From Phenylobacterium sp. (GTDB lineage Bacteria; Pseudomonadota; Alphaproteobacteria; Caulobacterales; Caulobacteraceae): DNA of 64,000 nt. This document shows positions 1 through 8,980 of this stretch, piece after piece (the first letter of the stretch is position 1; every line of letters begins with the position of its first letter). Location: the NCBI GenBank assembly GCA_004799545.1, contig SSMU01000005.1, forward strand, positions 469,382-533,381, written 5' to 3'. Position numbers and translations under genes: made by a program. Below the pieces are notes generated by a model. It ran no database searches, was not told the DNA's origin, and was given only the letters and a program-made list of their open reading frames with translations.

Positions 1-2
1 CG

Positions 3-869
3 GTCGAGCGCGATGGGCGGCGGGAGACCGGCTACACCGGCTCCGGCGGCCGCGCCGGCTTCGAGACCTGGATCACGCCGGAGAACTGGCAGGCCGCGGT
101 CGATGAGGCGCTGCGCCAGGCGCTGGTCAACCTGGAGGCGGTCCCTGCCCCGGCCGGCGAGATGGACGTGGTCCTGGGCCCCGGGTGGAACGGCGTGCTG
201 CTGCACGAGGCGGTGGGCCACGGTCTGGAGGGCGACTTCAACCGCAAGGGCACCTCGGCCTTCTCCGGCAAGATCGGCCAGCGGGTGGCCGCCCCCGGCG
301 TCACCGTGTTCGACGACGGCACCGAGCTCGGCCGCCGCGGCTCGCTGACCATCGACGACGAGGGCACGCCGACCGAACGGACCATCCTGATCGAGGACGG
401 CATACTGGTGGGCTACATGCATGACCGGATGAGCGCCCGGCTGATGGGGCTGGCCCCCACCGGCAATGCGCGCCGGCAGTCCTACGCCCACATGCCCATG
501 CCCAGGATGACCAACACCGGCATGCTCGGCGGCATGACCCCGCGGGCCGAGATGATCGCCTCGACCAAACGCGGCCTCTACTGCGCCAACTTCGGCGGCG
601 GCCAGGTGGACATCACCAATGGCAAGTTCGTCTTCCAGTGCACCGAGGCCTACCTGATCGAGGACGGCAAGGTCACCACGCCGGTGAAGGGCGCCACCCT
701 GATCGGCGACGGCCCCTCGGCCCTGACCCGGGTGACCATGATCGGCGACGACTTCTGCTTCGATCCCGGCATCGGGGTCTGCGGCAAGGGCGGCCAGAGC
801 GTACCGGTCGGCGTCGGCCAGCCGTCGCTGAAGATGACCGGCCTGACGGTCGGCGGGACCAATCTCTGA
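3..869 (+). CDS. tldD: Metalloprotease TldD, C-terminal part (5' end outside window)
   Basis: This is the 3' part of a TldD-type peptidase gene; the reading frame is open from the window edge. TldD forms a cytosolic heterodimer with PmbA/TldE and cleaves unfolded or modified peptides. The motif [11 protein letters not shown] supplies the HExxxH zinc ligands typical of TldD, and the C-terminal [19 protein letters not shown] block is the family's usual ending. The partner gene pmbA lies near 42.3-43.6 kb, so the two subunits are not in one operon. The catalytic half is intact as far as it can be seen. Identification is firm; the N-terminus cannot be judged. Confidence 0.93.
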   Translation, partial: VERDGRRETGYTGSGGRAGFETWITPENWQAAVDEALRQALVNLEAVPAPAGEMDVVLGPGWNGVLLHEAVGHGLEGDFNRKGTSAFSGKIGQRVAAPGVTVFDDGTELGRRGSLTIDDEGTPTERTILIEDGILVGYMHDRMSARLMGLAPTGNARRQSYAHMPMPRMTNTGMLGGMTPRAEMIASTKRGLYCANFGGGQVDITNGKFVFQCTEAYLIEDGKVTTPVKGATLIGDGPSALTRVTMIGDDFCFDPGIGVCGKGGQSVPVGVGQPSLKMTGLTVGGTNL

Positions 870-938
870 GCGGACGTCGTATTACGATTGTCAATCTGAT
901 CACCGGCAAGATTTCCGCGATTTAATCCACCTTACCGG

Positions 939-948
939 CAATTAATTG
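939..948. promoter_or_regulatory. AT-rich palindrome upstream of the TonB-dependent receptor
   Basis: The ten-base perfect palindrome CAATTAATTG sits 51 nt before the receptor ATG, inside an unusually AT-rich stretch (about 880-950) for this GC-rich window. ACCGGCAA also occurs twice as a direct repeat near 902 and 934. This is a reasonable place for a promoter or operator, but I cannot match it to a known regulator. Confidence 0.25.
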
Positions 949-999
949 GCCCTCATCGGCGACGTGGGCGATCTCCCATTTCAGGAGAGCAACACGCCC

Positions 1000-3054
1000 A
1001 TGGTTCTGTTTCTGGTTCTCGCCCAGGCCGCTGCGCCTGTGGCCGTCGTTGCCGCGCCCCCGCCCGCCCAGCAGGGCGTGATCAGCTATCCCGCGTCCTA
1101 CTTCGCCGCCGCCAACACCAGCAATGCGCTGGACATGGTGGGCCGGCTCCCCGACTTCAGCCTGAACACCGGCGACAGCGTGCGCGGTTTCGAAGGCGCG
1201 GCGGGCAATGTGCTGATCGACGGCCAGCGGCCGGCGGCCAAGAGCGACGCGCTGGATTCCATCCTGCAGCGGATCCCCATGAGCAACGTCGAGCGGATCG
1301 ACGTGATCCGCGGCGGCGCGCCCGGCATCGACATGCAGGGCCAGACGGTGATCGCCAACGTCATCCGCAAGAAGGATTCCTCAGTGCGCGGCGTGGTGGC
1401 GGTCGCGAGCCAGCACGTCAACGACGGCCGCAATCTGGCGGGCCTCCGCATCGAGGCGTCCGGCGGCCTGCCCGGCGGCCGGACCTGGGAGTTCGGGACC
1501 CATCCCGGCGCGGGCCCCGACGACGGCGAGGGGCCCGGCCACAACACCATCCATTTCGCCGATGGCAGCCCGCCGTTCATCGCCACGCTGGGCGCCAAGG
1601 GCACCGACGTGCAGGGCGTGGCCACCGCGGCCTTCGAGACCCCGCTGCTCGGCGGACGGCTGCGGATCAACGGCCGCGTCAACCAGGACAAGTTCCGCGA
1701 GCCGGAGACCGACATCATCACCTCGCCGGGCCCCGACCTGGAGAATTTCGGCTACGTCCAGAAGACCGCCGACACCGAAGAGGGCGGCCGCTACACGCGC
1801 GACTTCGCCGGCTCGACCAACCTCGAGATCGTGGCGCTGCACAGCACCCGCCACCGCTCGGTGGATTCCAGCACCTTCGACGCCGATCCCAGCGTCACCG
1901 GCAATGACGGCTCCAGCGACTTCTTCAACGACCGCTACTCCAGCGAGTCGATCCTGCGCGGCGTGCTGAAGCACTCGTTCGGCAAGACCCTGTCGGTGGA
2001 GGTCGGCACCGAGGAGGCCGACAACAAGCTCGACAGCATCACCCGCTTTACCGAGAACGAGGTCCCCCAGCAGATCCCCGCCGCCAACGTGCAGGTGGAG
2101 GAGAAGCGCAACGAGACCTTCGTGAAGGCGGCCTGGCGGCCCTTCACGACCCTGACCATCGACGCCGCCCTGCACTATGAGAGCTCCGACATCTCCTCGA
2201 AGGGCGATGTGGTGCTGGAAAAGAGCCTGCAGTTCGCCAAGCCGCGCCTGACCGTGGCCTGGACGCCGGTCTCCGCCACCCAGCTGCGGTTCCGGGTGGA
2301 GAAGGTGGTCAGCCAGCTCAACTTCGACGACTTCGTGGCCTCGTCGAACCTGACCAACAGCGTCGGCGTCACCGCCGGCAACCCCGACCTCAACCCCGAG
2401 CAGGACTGGGTGGTCGAAGGCGAGCTGGAGCAACAGCTGTGGAGCGGCTCCTCCGTCACCCTGACGGCGCGCCACTACAAGATCACCGACGCCCAGGACC
2501 GCGGTCCCGTGTTCGCCCCCGACGGCACGGTGTTCGACCAGCCGACCAACATCGGCGCCGGCACCAAGGACGAGCTGGCCGCCACCGCGACCCTGCGGTT
2601 CGACAAATTCGGCTGGAAGGGCGCCATGCTGAAGGGCGACGTCACCCGCCGCTACTCGGAAGTGACCGACCCGACCACCGGCGAGAAGCGGGAGATCTCC
2701 AGCCTCCATCCGATCGACTGGGACCTGAGCTTCAGCCAGGACCTGACCGCCCATAACGCCACCGTCGGTGTCGACCTGTTCGGCGGCTGGCGACAGACGT
2801 CCTACCGCTTCAACTTCATCGAGACGGTGAAGATCAAGACCTACGTCCGCCCCTACGCCGAGTGGAAGCCCAGGCCCGACCTCAGCGTGCGCATCGAGGT
2901 GCCGCTCGCCACCCACCCGCAGGTCCGCCTGCGCGACGAGGTGAAGATCTTCAACGGCCCGCGCACCATCGGCGCCGAGCCCGACGCCGTACAGGAGCGG
3001 ACCTTCACCTTCCCGCGCAGCTGGTACGTGCGGCTGATGAAGACCTTCGGCTGA
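1000..3054 (+). CDS. TonB-dependent outer-membrane receptor
   Basis: Predicted TonB-dependent receptor of 684 residues, importing an unknown ligand across the outer membrane. An N-terminal plug domain (about residues 30-140) contains the typical VRGFEGAAGNVLIDGQRP and VERIDVIRGG segments, followed by a long beta-barrel ending in WYVRLMKTFG, close to the usual aromatic C-terminal signal. I chose the ATG at 1000 because AGGAG lies about 12 nt upstream; a TTG 54 nt earlier is in frame but lacks such a site. The hydrophobic N-terminus (MVLFLVLAQAAAP) is a short signal peptide without the usual basic residues. The substrate is not deducible; a POT peptide transporter converges immediately downstream. 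Confidence 0.85.
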   Translation: MVLFLVLAQAAAPVAVVAAPPPAQQGVISYPASYFAAANTSNALDMVGRLPDFSLNTGDSVRGFEGAAGNVLIDGQRPAAKSDALDSILQRIPMSNVERIDVIRGGAPGIDMQGQTVIANVIRKKDSSVRGVVAVASQHVNDGRNLAGLRIEASGGLPGGRTWEFGTHPGAGPDDGEGPGHNTIHFADGSPPFIATLGAKGTDVQGVATAAFETPLLGGRLRINGRVNQDKFREPETDIITSPGPDLENFGYVQKTADTEEGGRYTRDFAGSTNLEIVALHSTRHRSVDSSTFDADPSVTGNDGSSDFFNDRYSSESILRGVLKHSFGKTLSVEVGTEEADNKLDSITRFTENEVPQQIPAANVQVEEKRNETFVKAAWRPFTTLTIDAALHYESSDISSKGDVVLEKSLQFAKPRLTVAWTPVSATQLRFRVEKVVSQLNFDDFVASSNLTNSVGVTAGNPDLNPEQDWVVEGELEQQLWSGSSVTLTARHYKITDAQDRGPVFAPDGTVFDQPTNIGAGTKDELAATATLRFDKFGWKGAMLKGDVTRRYSEVTDPTTGEKREISSLHPIDWDLSFSQDLTAHNATVGVDLFGGWRQTSYRFNFIETVKIKTYVRPYAEWKPRPDLSVRIEVPLATHPQVRLRDEVKIFNGPRTIGAEPDAVQERTFTFPRSWYVRLMKTFG

Positions 3055-3055
3055 T

Positions 3056-4912
3056 CTAGGCCTTTCGGTCGGCGCGGATCGCCTGCGGGTTCACCGCCTG
3101 GCGCTCGCCGTCCAGGGTTGGCGCGATGGGCTCCGGCTGCTGGGGATGGGTGTCGCTCGCCCCGTGCGCCCACTTCTTGAGGAACGGCGACAGCGCCAGG
3201 AAGACGACGCCGGCGGCCACGCCCCACAGGCCGATCATCCCGAACACATGGACGTAGGTGCTGAGCGCCTTGCCGGGATCCAGCACCTGGCCGGCGATGG
3301 AGTCGGCGGCGGTGAGCTGGGCGACCTTGGCCGCCAGCCACTGGGCGCCCGAGGTGCCGAGGAACCAGGTGGCCATCAGGGTGGAGATCAGCGCCGGCGG
3401 CGCGAGCTTGGTCATCTGCGACAGGCCAACGGGCGAAAGGCAGAGCTCGCCGGTGGTCTGGGCGAGGTAGGCCAGGGCCAGCATCAGCAGCGAGATCTTG
3501 TAGGTGGGGCCGGCGAAGGATGCGGCGCCGACGATGACGAAGTAGCTGCCGCCAACCAGCAGCAGGCCGAGGGCGAACTTCAGCATCGGATTGGGATCGC
3601 GGCCGCGGCGGCCGAGCCAGGTCCAGAGCGCCGCCAGGACCGGGGCGAAGATCAGGATCCAGCTGGCCTGGAACGACTGGGTCTGGGCGGGCGTCATCGA
3701 CTGTCCGGCCCACAGATGCAGGTCGACGTTGCGTTCGGCGAACTGGTTGAGCGAGGAGCCGCCCTGTTCGTAGAGCGCCCAGAACACCACCGAGCCGAGG
3801 ATCAGCACGATGGCCAGCATCAGCCGCTCGCGCTCGGCCTTGGTGCAGCGGGCGGCCATGTACCAGCCGAGGTAGCTGAGGGTGGCGATCGCGCCGGCGC
3901 CCAGCAGCCAGCCGACGACGGCGTAACTCTGCACCACCACGAAGACCGCGCCCACACCCACCAGGCCCAGGAGGTAGATGGTCCATTCGCCGTTCAGCGG
4001 ACCGAGGATCGGCTTCTTCAGCGCGACCGGGTCCGGCGGCTCGCCCTTGCCTTCGAGAAGCGGCTTACCGAGCACGAAGACCAGCCAACCCAGCGCCATG
4101 CCCAGCCCGGCCGCGCCGAAGCCGGCCCACCAGCCGATCTTCTCGCCCAGCGCGCCGCAGGCGATGGCCGCCCAGAACGAGCCGAGGTTGATGCCGAAAT
4201 AGTAGAGGGTGAAGCCGGGGTCGCGGCGCGGATCGCCCTGCGGATAGAGCTGGCCGACGATCGAGGAGATGTTCGCCTTCAGGAAGCCCACGCCCATGAT
4301 GATCAGGGCGAGCGCCAGGTAGAGGACGTTCTTGAACAGCGGGTTCGGGTCCTCGACGGAGAGCTGGTAGTCGCCCTTGGCGAGGTGGGCCGGGAGCGGC
4401 GAGGCGGCCGGCAGACCCTTGACGTCGAGGCCGCCGTCGGCGGCCGGCGCATAGGCGTAGGGCTGGCCGGCGACCAGCAGCTTCACGTCGCGGTTGTCGG
4501 CGCGGCCGGTCACCTGGAACTCGTAGCGGGCCCCGTGATAGCCGAGCACCTGGGTCGCGGGCTTGCCCTCGAAGGCCATGGTGGTGTGGCCGAGCACCAG
4601 CAACAGGGCGCCGAACGCCACCGCCTTACGCGAGCCCAGGAACCGGTCGGCCAGGAAGCCGCCGATCAGCGGCGTGAGGTACACCAGCGAGGTGTAGGCG
4701 CCGTATTGGCCGTTGGCGACCGTGTCGTTGAGCAGGAAGTGCTGGGTCAGGAAGAAGATCAGCAGGCCGCGCATGCCGTAGTAGGAGAACCGCTCCCACA
4801 TTTCGGCGAAGAACAGGATCGACAGCCCGCGGGGGTGCTGGCGTAGCTGCCAGATGACGGGGATGGCCGTCACCACGGTCACCACGATGCCGGCTACGAA
4901 GACGATGTCCAT
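3056..4912 (-). CDS. POT-family proton-coupled oligopeptide transporter
   Basis: Inner-membrane MFS transporter of the POT/PTR2 family (618 aa), taking up di- and tripeptides with protons. The ExxERFxYY signature is present as EMWERFSYYGMRG near residue 37, and the second POT signature appears as TLYYFGINLGSF in the middle. It is longer than the roughly 500-aa bacterial average because of a periplasmic-looking insert after the third or fourth helix (about residues 120-190), as seen in several proteobacterial members. Its stop lies one base beyond the receptor's stop in convergent orientation. Function class is certain, substrate range is not. Confidence 0.9.
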   Translation of the reverse strand: MDIVFVAGIVVTVVTAIPVIWQLRQHPRGLSILFFAEMWERFSYYGMRGLLIFFLTQHFLLNDTVANGQYGAYTSLVYLTPLIGGFLADRFLGSRKAVAFGALLLVLGHTTMAFEGKPATQVLGYHGARYEFQVTGRADNRDVKLLVAGQPYAYAPAADGGLDVKGLPAASPLPAHLAKGDYQLSVEDPNPLFKNVLYLALALIIMGVGFLKANISSIVGQLYPQGDPRRDPGFTLYYFGINLGSFWAAIACGALGEKIGWWAGFGAAGLGMALGWLVFVLGKPLLEGKGEPPDPVALKKPILGPLNGEWTIYLLGLVGVGAVFVVVQSYAVVGWLLGAGAIATLSYLGWYMAARCTKAERERLMLAIVLILGSVVFWALYEQGGSSLNQFAERNVDLHLWAGQSMTPAQTQSFQASWILIFAPVLAALWTWLGRRGRDPNPMLKFALGLLLVGGSYFVIVGAASFAGPTYKISLLMLALAYLAQTTGELCLSPVGLSQMTKLAPPALISTLMATWFLGTSGAQWLAAKVAQLTAADSIAGQVLDPGKALSTYVHVFGMIGLWGVAAGVVFLALSPFLKKWAHGASDTHPQQPEPIAPTLDGERQAVNPQAIRADRKA

Positions 4913-5088
4913 GCGGGTCCTGAGATCCTGGGCTCCGGCGTCGATCCCTCCGCGAGGGCCGTTTCACGCGCCGGCTTGGGGTTTGGCGCGGAGAAGATCA
5001 CGCGATCTTGCGCGGCACAAGCAAGCCCATGCCCCTAAGGACCCGGCATATGGTCTGATGCGTTCAATCCGCCGAGGAGGACACCCGC

Positions 5089-5589
5089 ATGCTGAAGCCC
5101 GGCCCCGACCACCCTATCACCCTCACGCCGGCGAAGACGCGCTGGCGGGCGAAGTTCGCCGGCCACGTGATCGCCGACAGCAACGACGCCCTGATCCTCC
5201 AGGAGGCCAATTACCCGCCGGTGGTCTACTTCCCGCGCGCGGACGTCGGCATGGAGTACATGTCCCGCACCGAGCGGCAGACCCACTGCCCCTACAAGGG
5301 CGACGCCGCCTACTACACGATCCTGATGGACGGCCAGTTCGCGGAGAACGCCGTCTGGACCTATGAGCAGCCGTTCGAGGGCATGGACCTGATCGCCGAG
5401 CGGGTCGCCTTCTACACCGACCGGGTGGAGGTCTATGAGGTCGACGACGCGGCGGTGAACCCGCACCATCATGACGAGGACGTCGACGAGGTCGTGCAGC
5501 ACACCGACGCCGGCGATGGACGCAGCCAGGGCGAGCACTGGGCGGCCAATGTCGACACCCCGGACCAGCCGGAGGGCGGGCTGCGCTGA
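5089..5589 (+). CDS. DUF427 domain protein
   Basis: Small soluble protein of 166 residues with the DUF427 fold signature: FAGHVIADSNDALILQE, then HCPYKGDAAYYTI, then WTYEQPFEGM. DUF427 proteins have no established biochemical role. The ATG is preceded by a strong GAGGAGG ribosome site. The C-terminal 40 residues (after about 125) are acidic and histidine-rich (NPHHHDEDVDEVV) and look disordered. It is divergent from the POT transporter across 176 bp and stands alone. Confidence 0.85.
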   Translation: MLKPGPDHPITLTPAKTRWRAKFAGHVIADSNDALILQEANYPPVVYFPRADVGMEYMSRTERQTHCPYKGDAAYYTILMDGQFAENAVWTYEQPFEGMDLIAERVAFYTDRVEVYEVDDAAVNPHHHDEDVDEVVQHTDAGDGRSQGEHWAANVDTPDQPEGGLR

Positions 5590-5654
5590 GGCGTTTCCGA
5601 AGCGTCACACTTCCGCGCTTTCAGGCCTGACGACTTCGGGCTAGCGTTCCACCT

Positions 5655-7496
5655 ATGGGTGGAAGAGCGGTTCTGTTCGCGTCTCTGGCGCTGGCCTTCG
5701 CGGCGTGGGGGTCGATGGCCGAGGCGGCGGCGCCTGAGCGCTGCGACCTCGGCAAGTTCGCAGAGCTGCCGGTGACCATGGTCGGCATGCGGCCGCGCGT
5801 GGACGTCAAGATCGACGGCGTCGACACGCCCTTCACGGTCGACAGCGGCTCGTTCTTCAGCGTCATGAACCGGGCCACGGTTCAGCGTCTCGGCCTGAGC
5901 ACCAAGATGGCGCCGTTCGGCTTCGCGGTGCGCGGCGCCGGGGGCTCGGACAACCGCGTGGATGTGGCGACCGTCAAGCGCTTCGGCCTCGGCGCGATCG
6001 ACGTGCCGGACGTGCCCTTCCTTTCCCTCCCCGATGTCGAGTCGAGTTCCGCGGGCCTGTTGGGCCAGAACGTCCTGTCGCTATTCGACACCGAGTACGA
6101 CATCGGCAATGGCGTCATTCGGCTGCTGAAACCCTCTCCGGCCTGCGCGCACGCCAACGTCGCCTACTGGGCGGCCGGCCAGACCATCGGCGTCGTCGAG
6201 GTGGAAGCCATCAACAACGAGCAGCGGCACCTGCGCGGCACGGCGACCATCAACGGGCAGAAGGTGCGCGTGATCTTCGACACCGGCGCGTCGAGTTCGG
6301 TGCTCAAGCGCTCCACCGCCGAGCGGCTCGGCTTCCGCGTGGACGGGCCCGGCGTGCAGGCGCGGGGCGCGGCCCGCGGGATCGGGCCCCACGCGGTCGA
6401 GACATGGACCGCGCCGTTCGACGTCTTCGAGATCGGCGGCGAGCGGATCGAGCACACCCGGCTGCAGGTGGGTGACCTGGACGTGTTCGGCGATGACATG
6501 CTGCTGGGAATCGACTTCTTCCTGTCGCATCGGATCTACGTCTCCAAGCAGCAGCGGAAGATCTTCTTCACCTACAACGGCGGGCCGGTGTTCCGCCTGG
6601 AGCCGGTCGTCGGGCGACCCGCGCAGGCCGCCGCCGGACCGCCGCCGGTCGCCGCAGCCCCCGGCGCGCCGGCGCCCGCCGCCCCGGCGGACCGCTACGC
6701 CGACGCCCCGACCGACGCGGCCGGCTTCGTCCGGCGCGCCGAGGCTTCCATGGCGCGGCGCGACTTCACCGCCGCGGTCGCCGACTTCACCCGGGCCATT
6801 GAGCTCGAGCCCGCCAATCCGCAGCACTACCTGCAGCGCGCCAACGCCCACCTCGGCGCGCGCGCGCCGGTGCTGGCCATGGCCGACTTCGACCAGGTGC
6901 TGAAACTGAGGCCCGGAAATGCGGCGGCCCTGGTCGGCCGAGGGCGCCTCTACATGATCTCCCGCGACGTCGTCCGGGGCCAGGCGGATCTGGACGCGGC
7001 GGTGAAGGCCGACCCGGACACCGCCCTGCTGGTCGGCGCGATCTACGCCAACAACCAGCATTTCGAGCCGGCGATCACCAACTTCGACCTGTGGATCGGC
7101 CGCCATCCGGACGCGTCCGACATCGCCGATGCGCTGGCGACCCGCTGCCGGGTGCGCATCCTGTGGAACCACGATCTCGACAAGGCGCTCGCCGACTGCG
7201 AGGCGGCGATCCGGCATGGGCCACGGACCGCGGCGATGTTCGAGAGCCGCGGCCTCGCCCACCTGCGCCGGGGCGAGTCCGACCCCGCCCTGGCCGACTT
7301 CAACCAGGCCCTGAAGTTGCAGCCGAAGCTGGCCTGGGCGCTCTATGGCCGCTCGCTGGTGGAGCGGGCGAAGGGCCAGGGACCGACCGCGGACGTCGAT
7401 CTGGCGGCCGCTGCCGCCATCGCGCCGCGGATGCCGCAGACGGCCCGGGAGTATGGTTTCGAAGGGCCTGCGCCGGCCGCCAAGGCCGCCGGCTAG
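5655..7496 (+). CDS. Secreted tandem retropepsin-like aspartic protease with TPR repeats
   Basis: A 613-aa exported protein with a signal peptide (about residues 1-25, cleavage near AEAAA), two retropepsin-like domains and a C-terminal TPR array. The active-site triads are D63-S64-G65 (TVDSGSFFSVMN) and D209-T210-G211 (VIFDTGASSSVLK). Each domain closes with the expected LLG hydrophobic motif (SAGLLGQNVL and DMLLGIDFFL). A Pro/Ala-rich linker around 320-345 leads to about six TPR units (about 350-600). Retropepsins normally act as dimers, so the two copies could form an intramolecular pair. Substrate unknown. It probably acts in the periplasm. Confidence 0.85.
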   Translation: MGGRAVLFASLALAFAAWGSMAEAAAPERCDLGKFAELPVTMVGMRPRVDVKIDGVDTPFTVDSGSFFSVMNRATVQRLGLSTKMAPFGFAVRGAGGSDNRVDVATVKRFGLGAIDVPDVPFLSLPDVESSSAGLLGQNVLSLFDTEYDIGNGVIRLLKPSPACAHANVAYWAAGQTIGVVEVEAINNEQRHLRGTATINGQKVRVIFDTGASSSVLKRSTAERLGFRVDGPGVQARGAARGIGPHAVETWTAPFDVFEIGGERIEHTRLQVGDLDVFGDDMLLGIDFFLSHRIYVSKQQRKIFFTYNGGPVFRLEPVVGRPAQAAAGPPPVAAAPGAPAPAAPADRYADAPTDAAGFVRRAEASMARRDFTAAVADFTRAIELEPANPQHYLQRANAHLGARAPVLAMADFDQVLKLRPGNAAALVGRGRLYMISRDVVRGQADLDAAVKADPDTALLVGAIYANNQHFEPAITNFDLWIGRHPDASDIADALATRCRVRILWNHDLDKALADCEAAIRHGPRTAAMFESRGLAHLRRGESDPALADFNQALKLQPKLAWALYGRSLVERAKGQGPTADVDLAAAAAIAPRMPQTAREYGFEGPAPAAKAAG

Positions 7497-7497
7497 A

Positions 7498-8853
7498 TCA
7501 GTAGGCGAAGGCCTCGAAGGCCTTGCCCGCGTCGCCGGCCCAGGGGCCGTTATAGAGCTCGATCAGCCGTTCGGCCGGGGTGATCCCGCTGGCTGCGATC
7601 TCGTCCAGCTCGGAGAGGAAGCCGCTTTCGTCCACCAGGCCGCCGGACAGGCGGTTGCGACGCTTCAGCCCCTGACGGGCGATGGCCAGCATGTCCTTGG
7701 CGACGTCCTGCACGCTGCGGCCGGCGACCTCTGCCTTCAGGCCAAGCCGGGCCACGTCCTCACGCAGCCGTTCGTGGTCGTGGGTCTCCCAGCCCTTGCA
7801 GAGGTCCCAGGCGGCGGCCAGGGCGGCGCTGTCGTAGAGGATGCCGGTCCACAGCGCCGGCAGCGCGCAAAGCCGGCTCCACGGCCCGCTGTCGGCGCCG
7901 CGCATCTCCAGGTACTGCTTGAGGCGGACCTCGGGAAACAGGGTGGTGGTGTGGTCGGCCCAGTCCTTCAGGCTCGGCTTCTCGCCCGGCAGTTCGGCGA
8001 GCTTGCCCTCCATGAAGTCGCGGAACGAGCGGCCCGCCAGGTCGATGTAGCGGCCGTCGCGCTTGACGAAATACATTGGCACGTCGAGCGCGTAGTTGAC
8101 GTAGGTCTCGAAGGTGAAGCCGTCCTCGAAGACGAAATCCAGCATGCCGGTGCGGTCGGCGTCGGTGTCGGTCCAGACGTTGGCGCGGGCCGAGACGAAG
8201 CCGGTCAGCTTGCCTTCCTTGAACGGCGAATTAGCGAACAGGGCGGTGGCGATCGGCTGCAGGGCGAGGCTGGTGCGGAACTTCGCCACCATGTCGGCCT
8301 CGGAGCCGAAGTCGAGGTTGGCCTGCACCGTGCAGGTGCGGAACATCATGTCGAGGCCCATCGAGCCGACCTTCGGCATGTAGTCGCGCATGATCTTGTA
8401 GCGGCCCTTGGGCATGAACGGGATCTGGTCGCGCCGCCAGGTGGGCGTGAAGCCCAGCCCCAGGAAGCCGATGCCCAACTCGTCGGCCACGACCTTGACC
8501 TCCTGCAGGTGGCCGCCGGTCTCCTCGCAGATGTCGTGGATGGTCTCGAGCGGCGCGCCGGAAAGCTCGAACTGGCCGCCCGGCTCCAGGCTGACGCTGG
8601 CCATGCCGCGTTCCAGCGCGATGATGTTGTCGGCCTCGTAGACCGGCTTCCAGCCGTAGCGGGTCAGGCCCTCGAGCAGCGCCTTGATGCCCTGCGGCTC
8701 ATAGGGGACCGGCTCATGCGTCCCCAAACGGAACACGAACTTCTCGTGCTCGGCGCCCACCCGCCAGTCGGACTTCGGCTTGGCGCCGGCCTCGACCCAG
8801 CGGACCAGGTCCTCAAACACCAGCGGACGATCGTCGCAAGCGACCTCGGCCAT
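7498..8853 (-). CDS. gshA: Glutamate-cysteine ligase (proteobacterial/plant type)
   Basis: Catalyses the ATP-dependent joining of glutamate and cysteine, the first step of glutathione synthesis, in the cytosol. Family blocks visible are VGAEHEKF near the N-terminus, LEPGGQFELSGAP, FLGLGFTP, and QANLDFGSE, all typical of the alphaproteobacterial/plant-type enzyme (about 450 aa; here 451). I start at the ATG at 8853 because GGGGAGG lies 8 nt upstream; the longer frame and an ATG at 8859 place this site too close or inside the gene. It follows rsmE on the same strand after about 130 nt and may be cotranscribed with it. Confidence 0.95.
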   Translation of the reverse strand: MAEVACDDRPLVFEDLVRWVEAGAKPKSDWRVGAEHEKFVFRLGTHEPVPYEPQGIKALLEGLTRYGWKPVYEADNIIALERGMASVSLEPGGQFELSGAPLETIHDICEETGGHLQEVKVVADELGIGFLGLGFTPTWRRDQIPFMPKGRYKIMRDYMPKVGSMGLDMMFRTCTVQANLDFGSEADMVAKFRTSLALQPIATALFANSPFKEGKLTGFVSARANVWTDTDADRTGMLDFVFEDGFTFETYVNYALDVPMYFVKRDGRYIDLAGRSFRDFMEGKLAELPGEKPSLKDWADHTTTLFPEVRLKQYLEMRGADSGPWSRLCALPALWTGILYDSAALAAAWDLCKGWETHDHERLREDVARLGLKAEVAGRSVQDVAKDMLAIARQGLKRRNRLSGGLVDESGFLSELDEIAASGITPAERLIELYNGPWAGDAGKAFEAFAY

Positions 8854-8980
8854 ACACATACCTCCCCAGCCCAACCCGGCTCGCCAAAACGTTCACGACC
8901 TTGGGCGAGGTTCCGCGTGGTGCAATCTTTACGCCGCCCAGGTAGGTGGGGGCAAATTCGCCAAGCTCAAGAGCGCCCCG

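Noticed and set aside
1381..2916. A 511-residue open frame on the minus strand across the TonB-dependent receptor
   Set aside because: High GC gives long antisense frames; composition is Gly/Val/Arg-skewed and has no domain, while the plus frame is a clear receptor.
3146..4846. A 566-residue open frame opposite the POT transporter
   Set aside because: Shadow frame of low complexity (QHQQRD-type runs), overlapped fully by a well-defined transporter gene.
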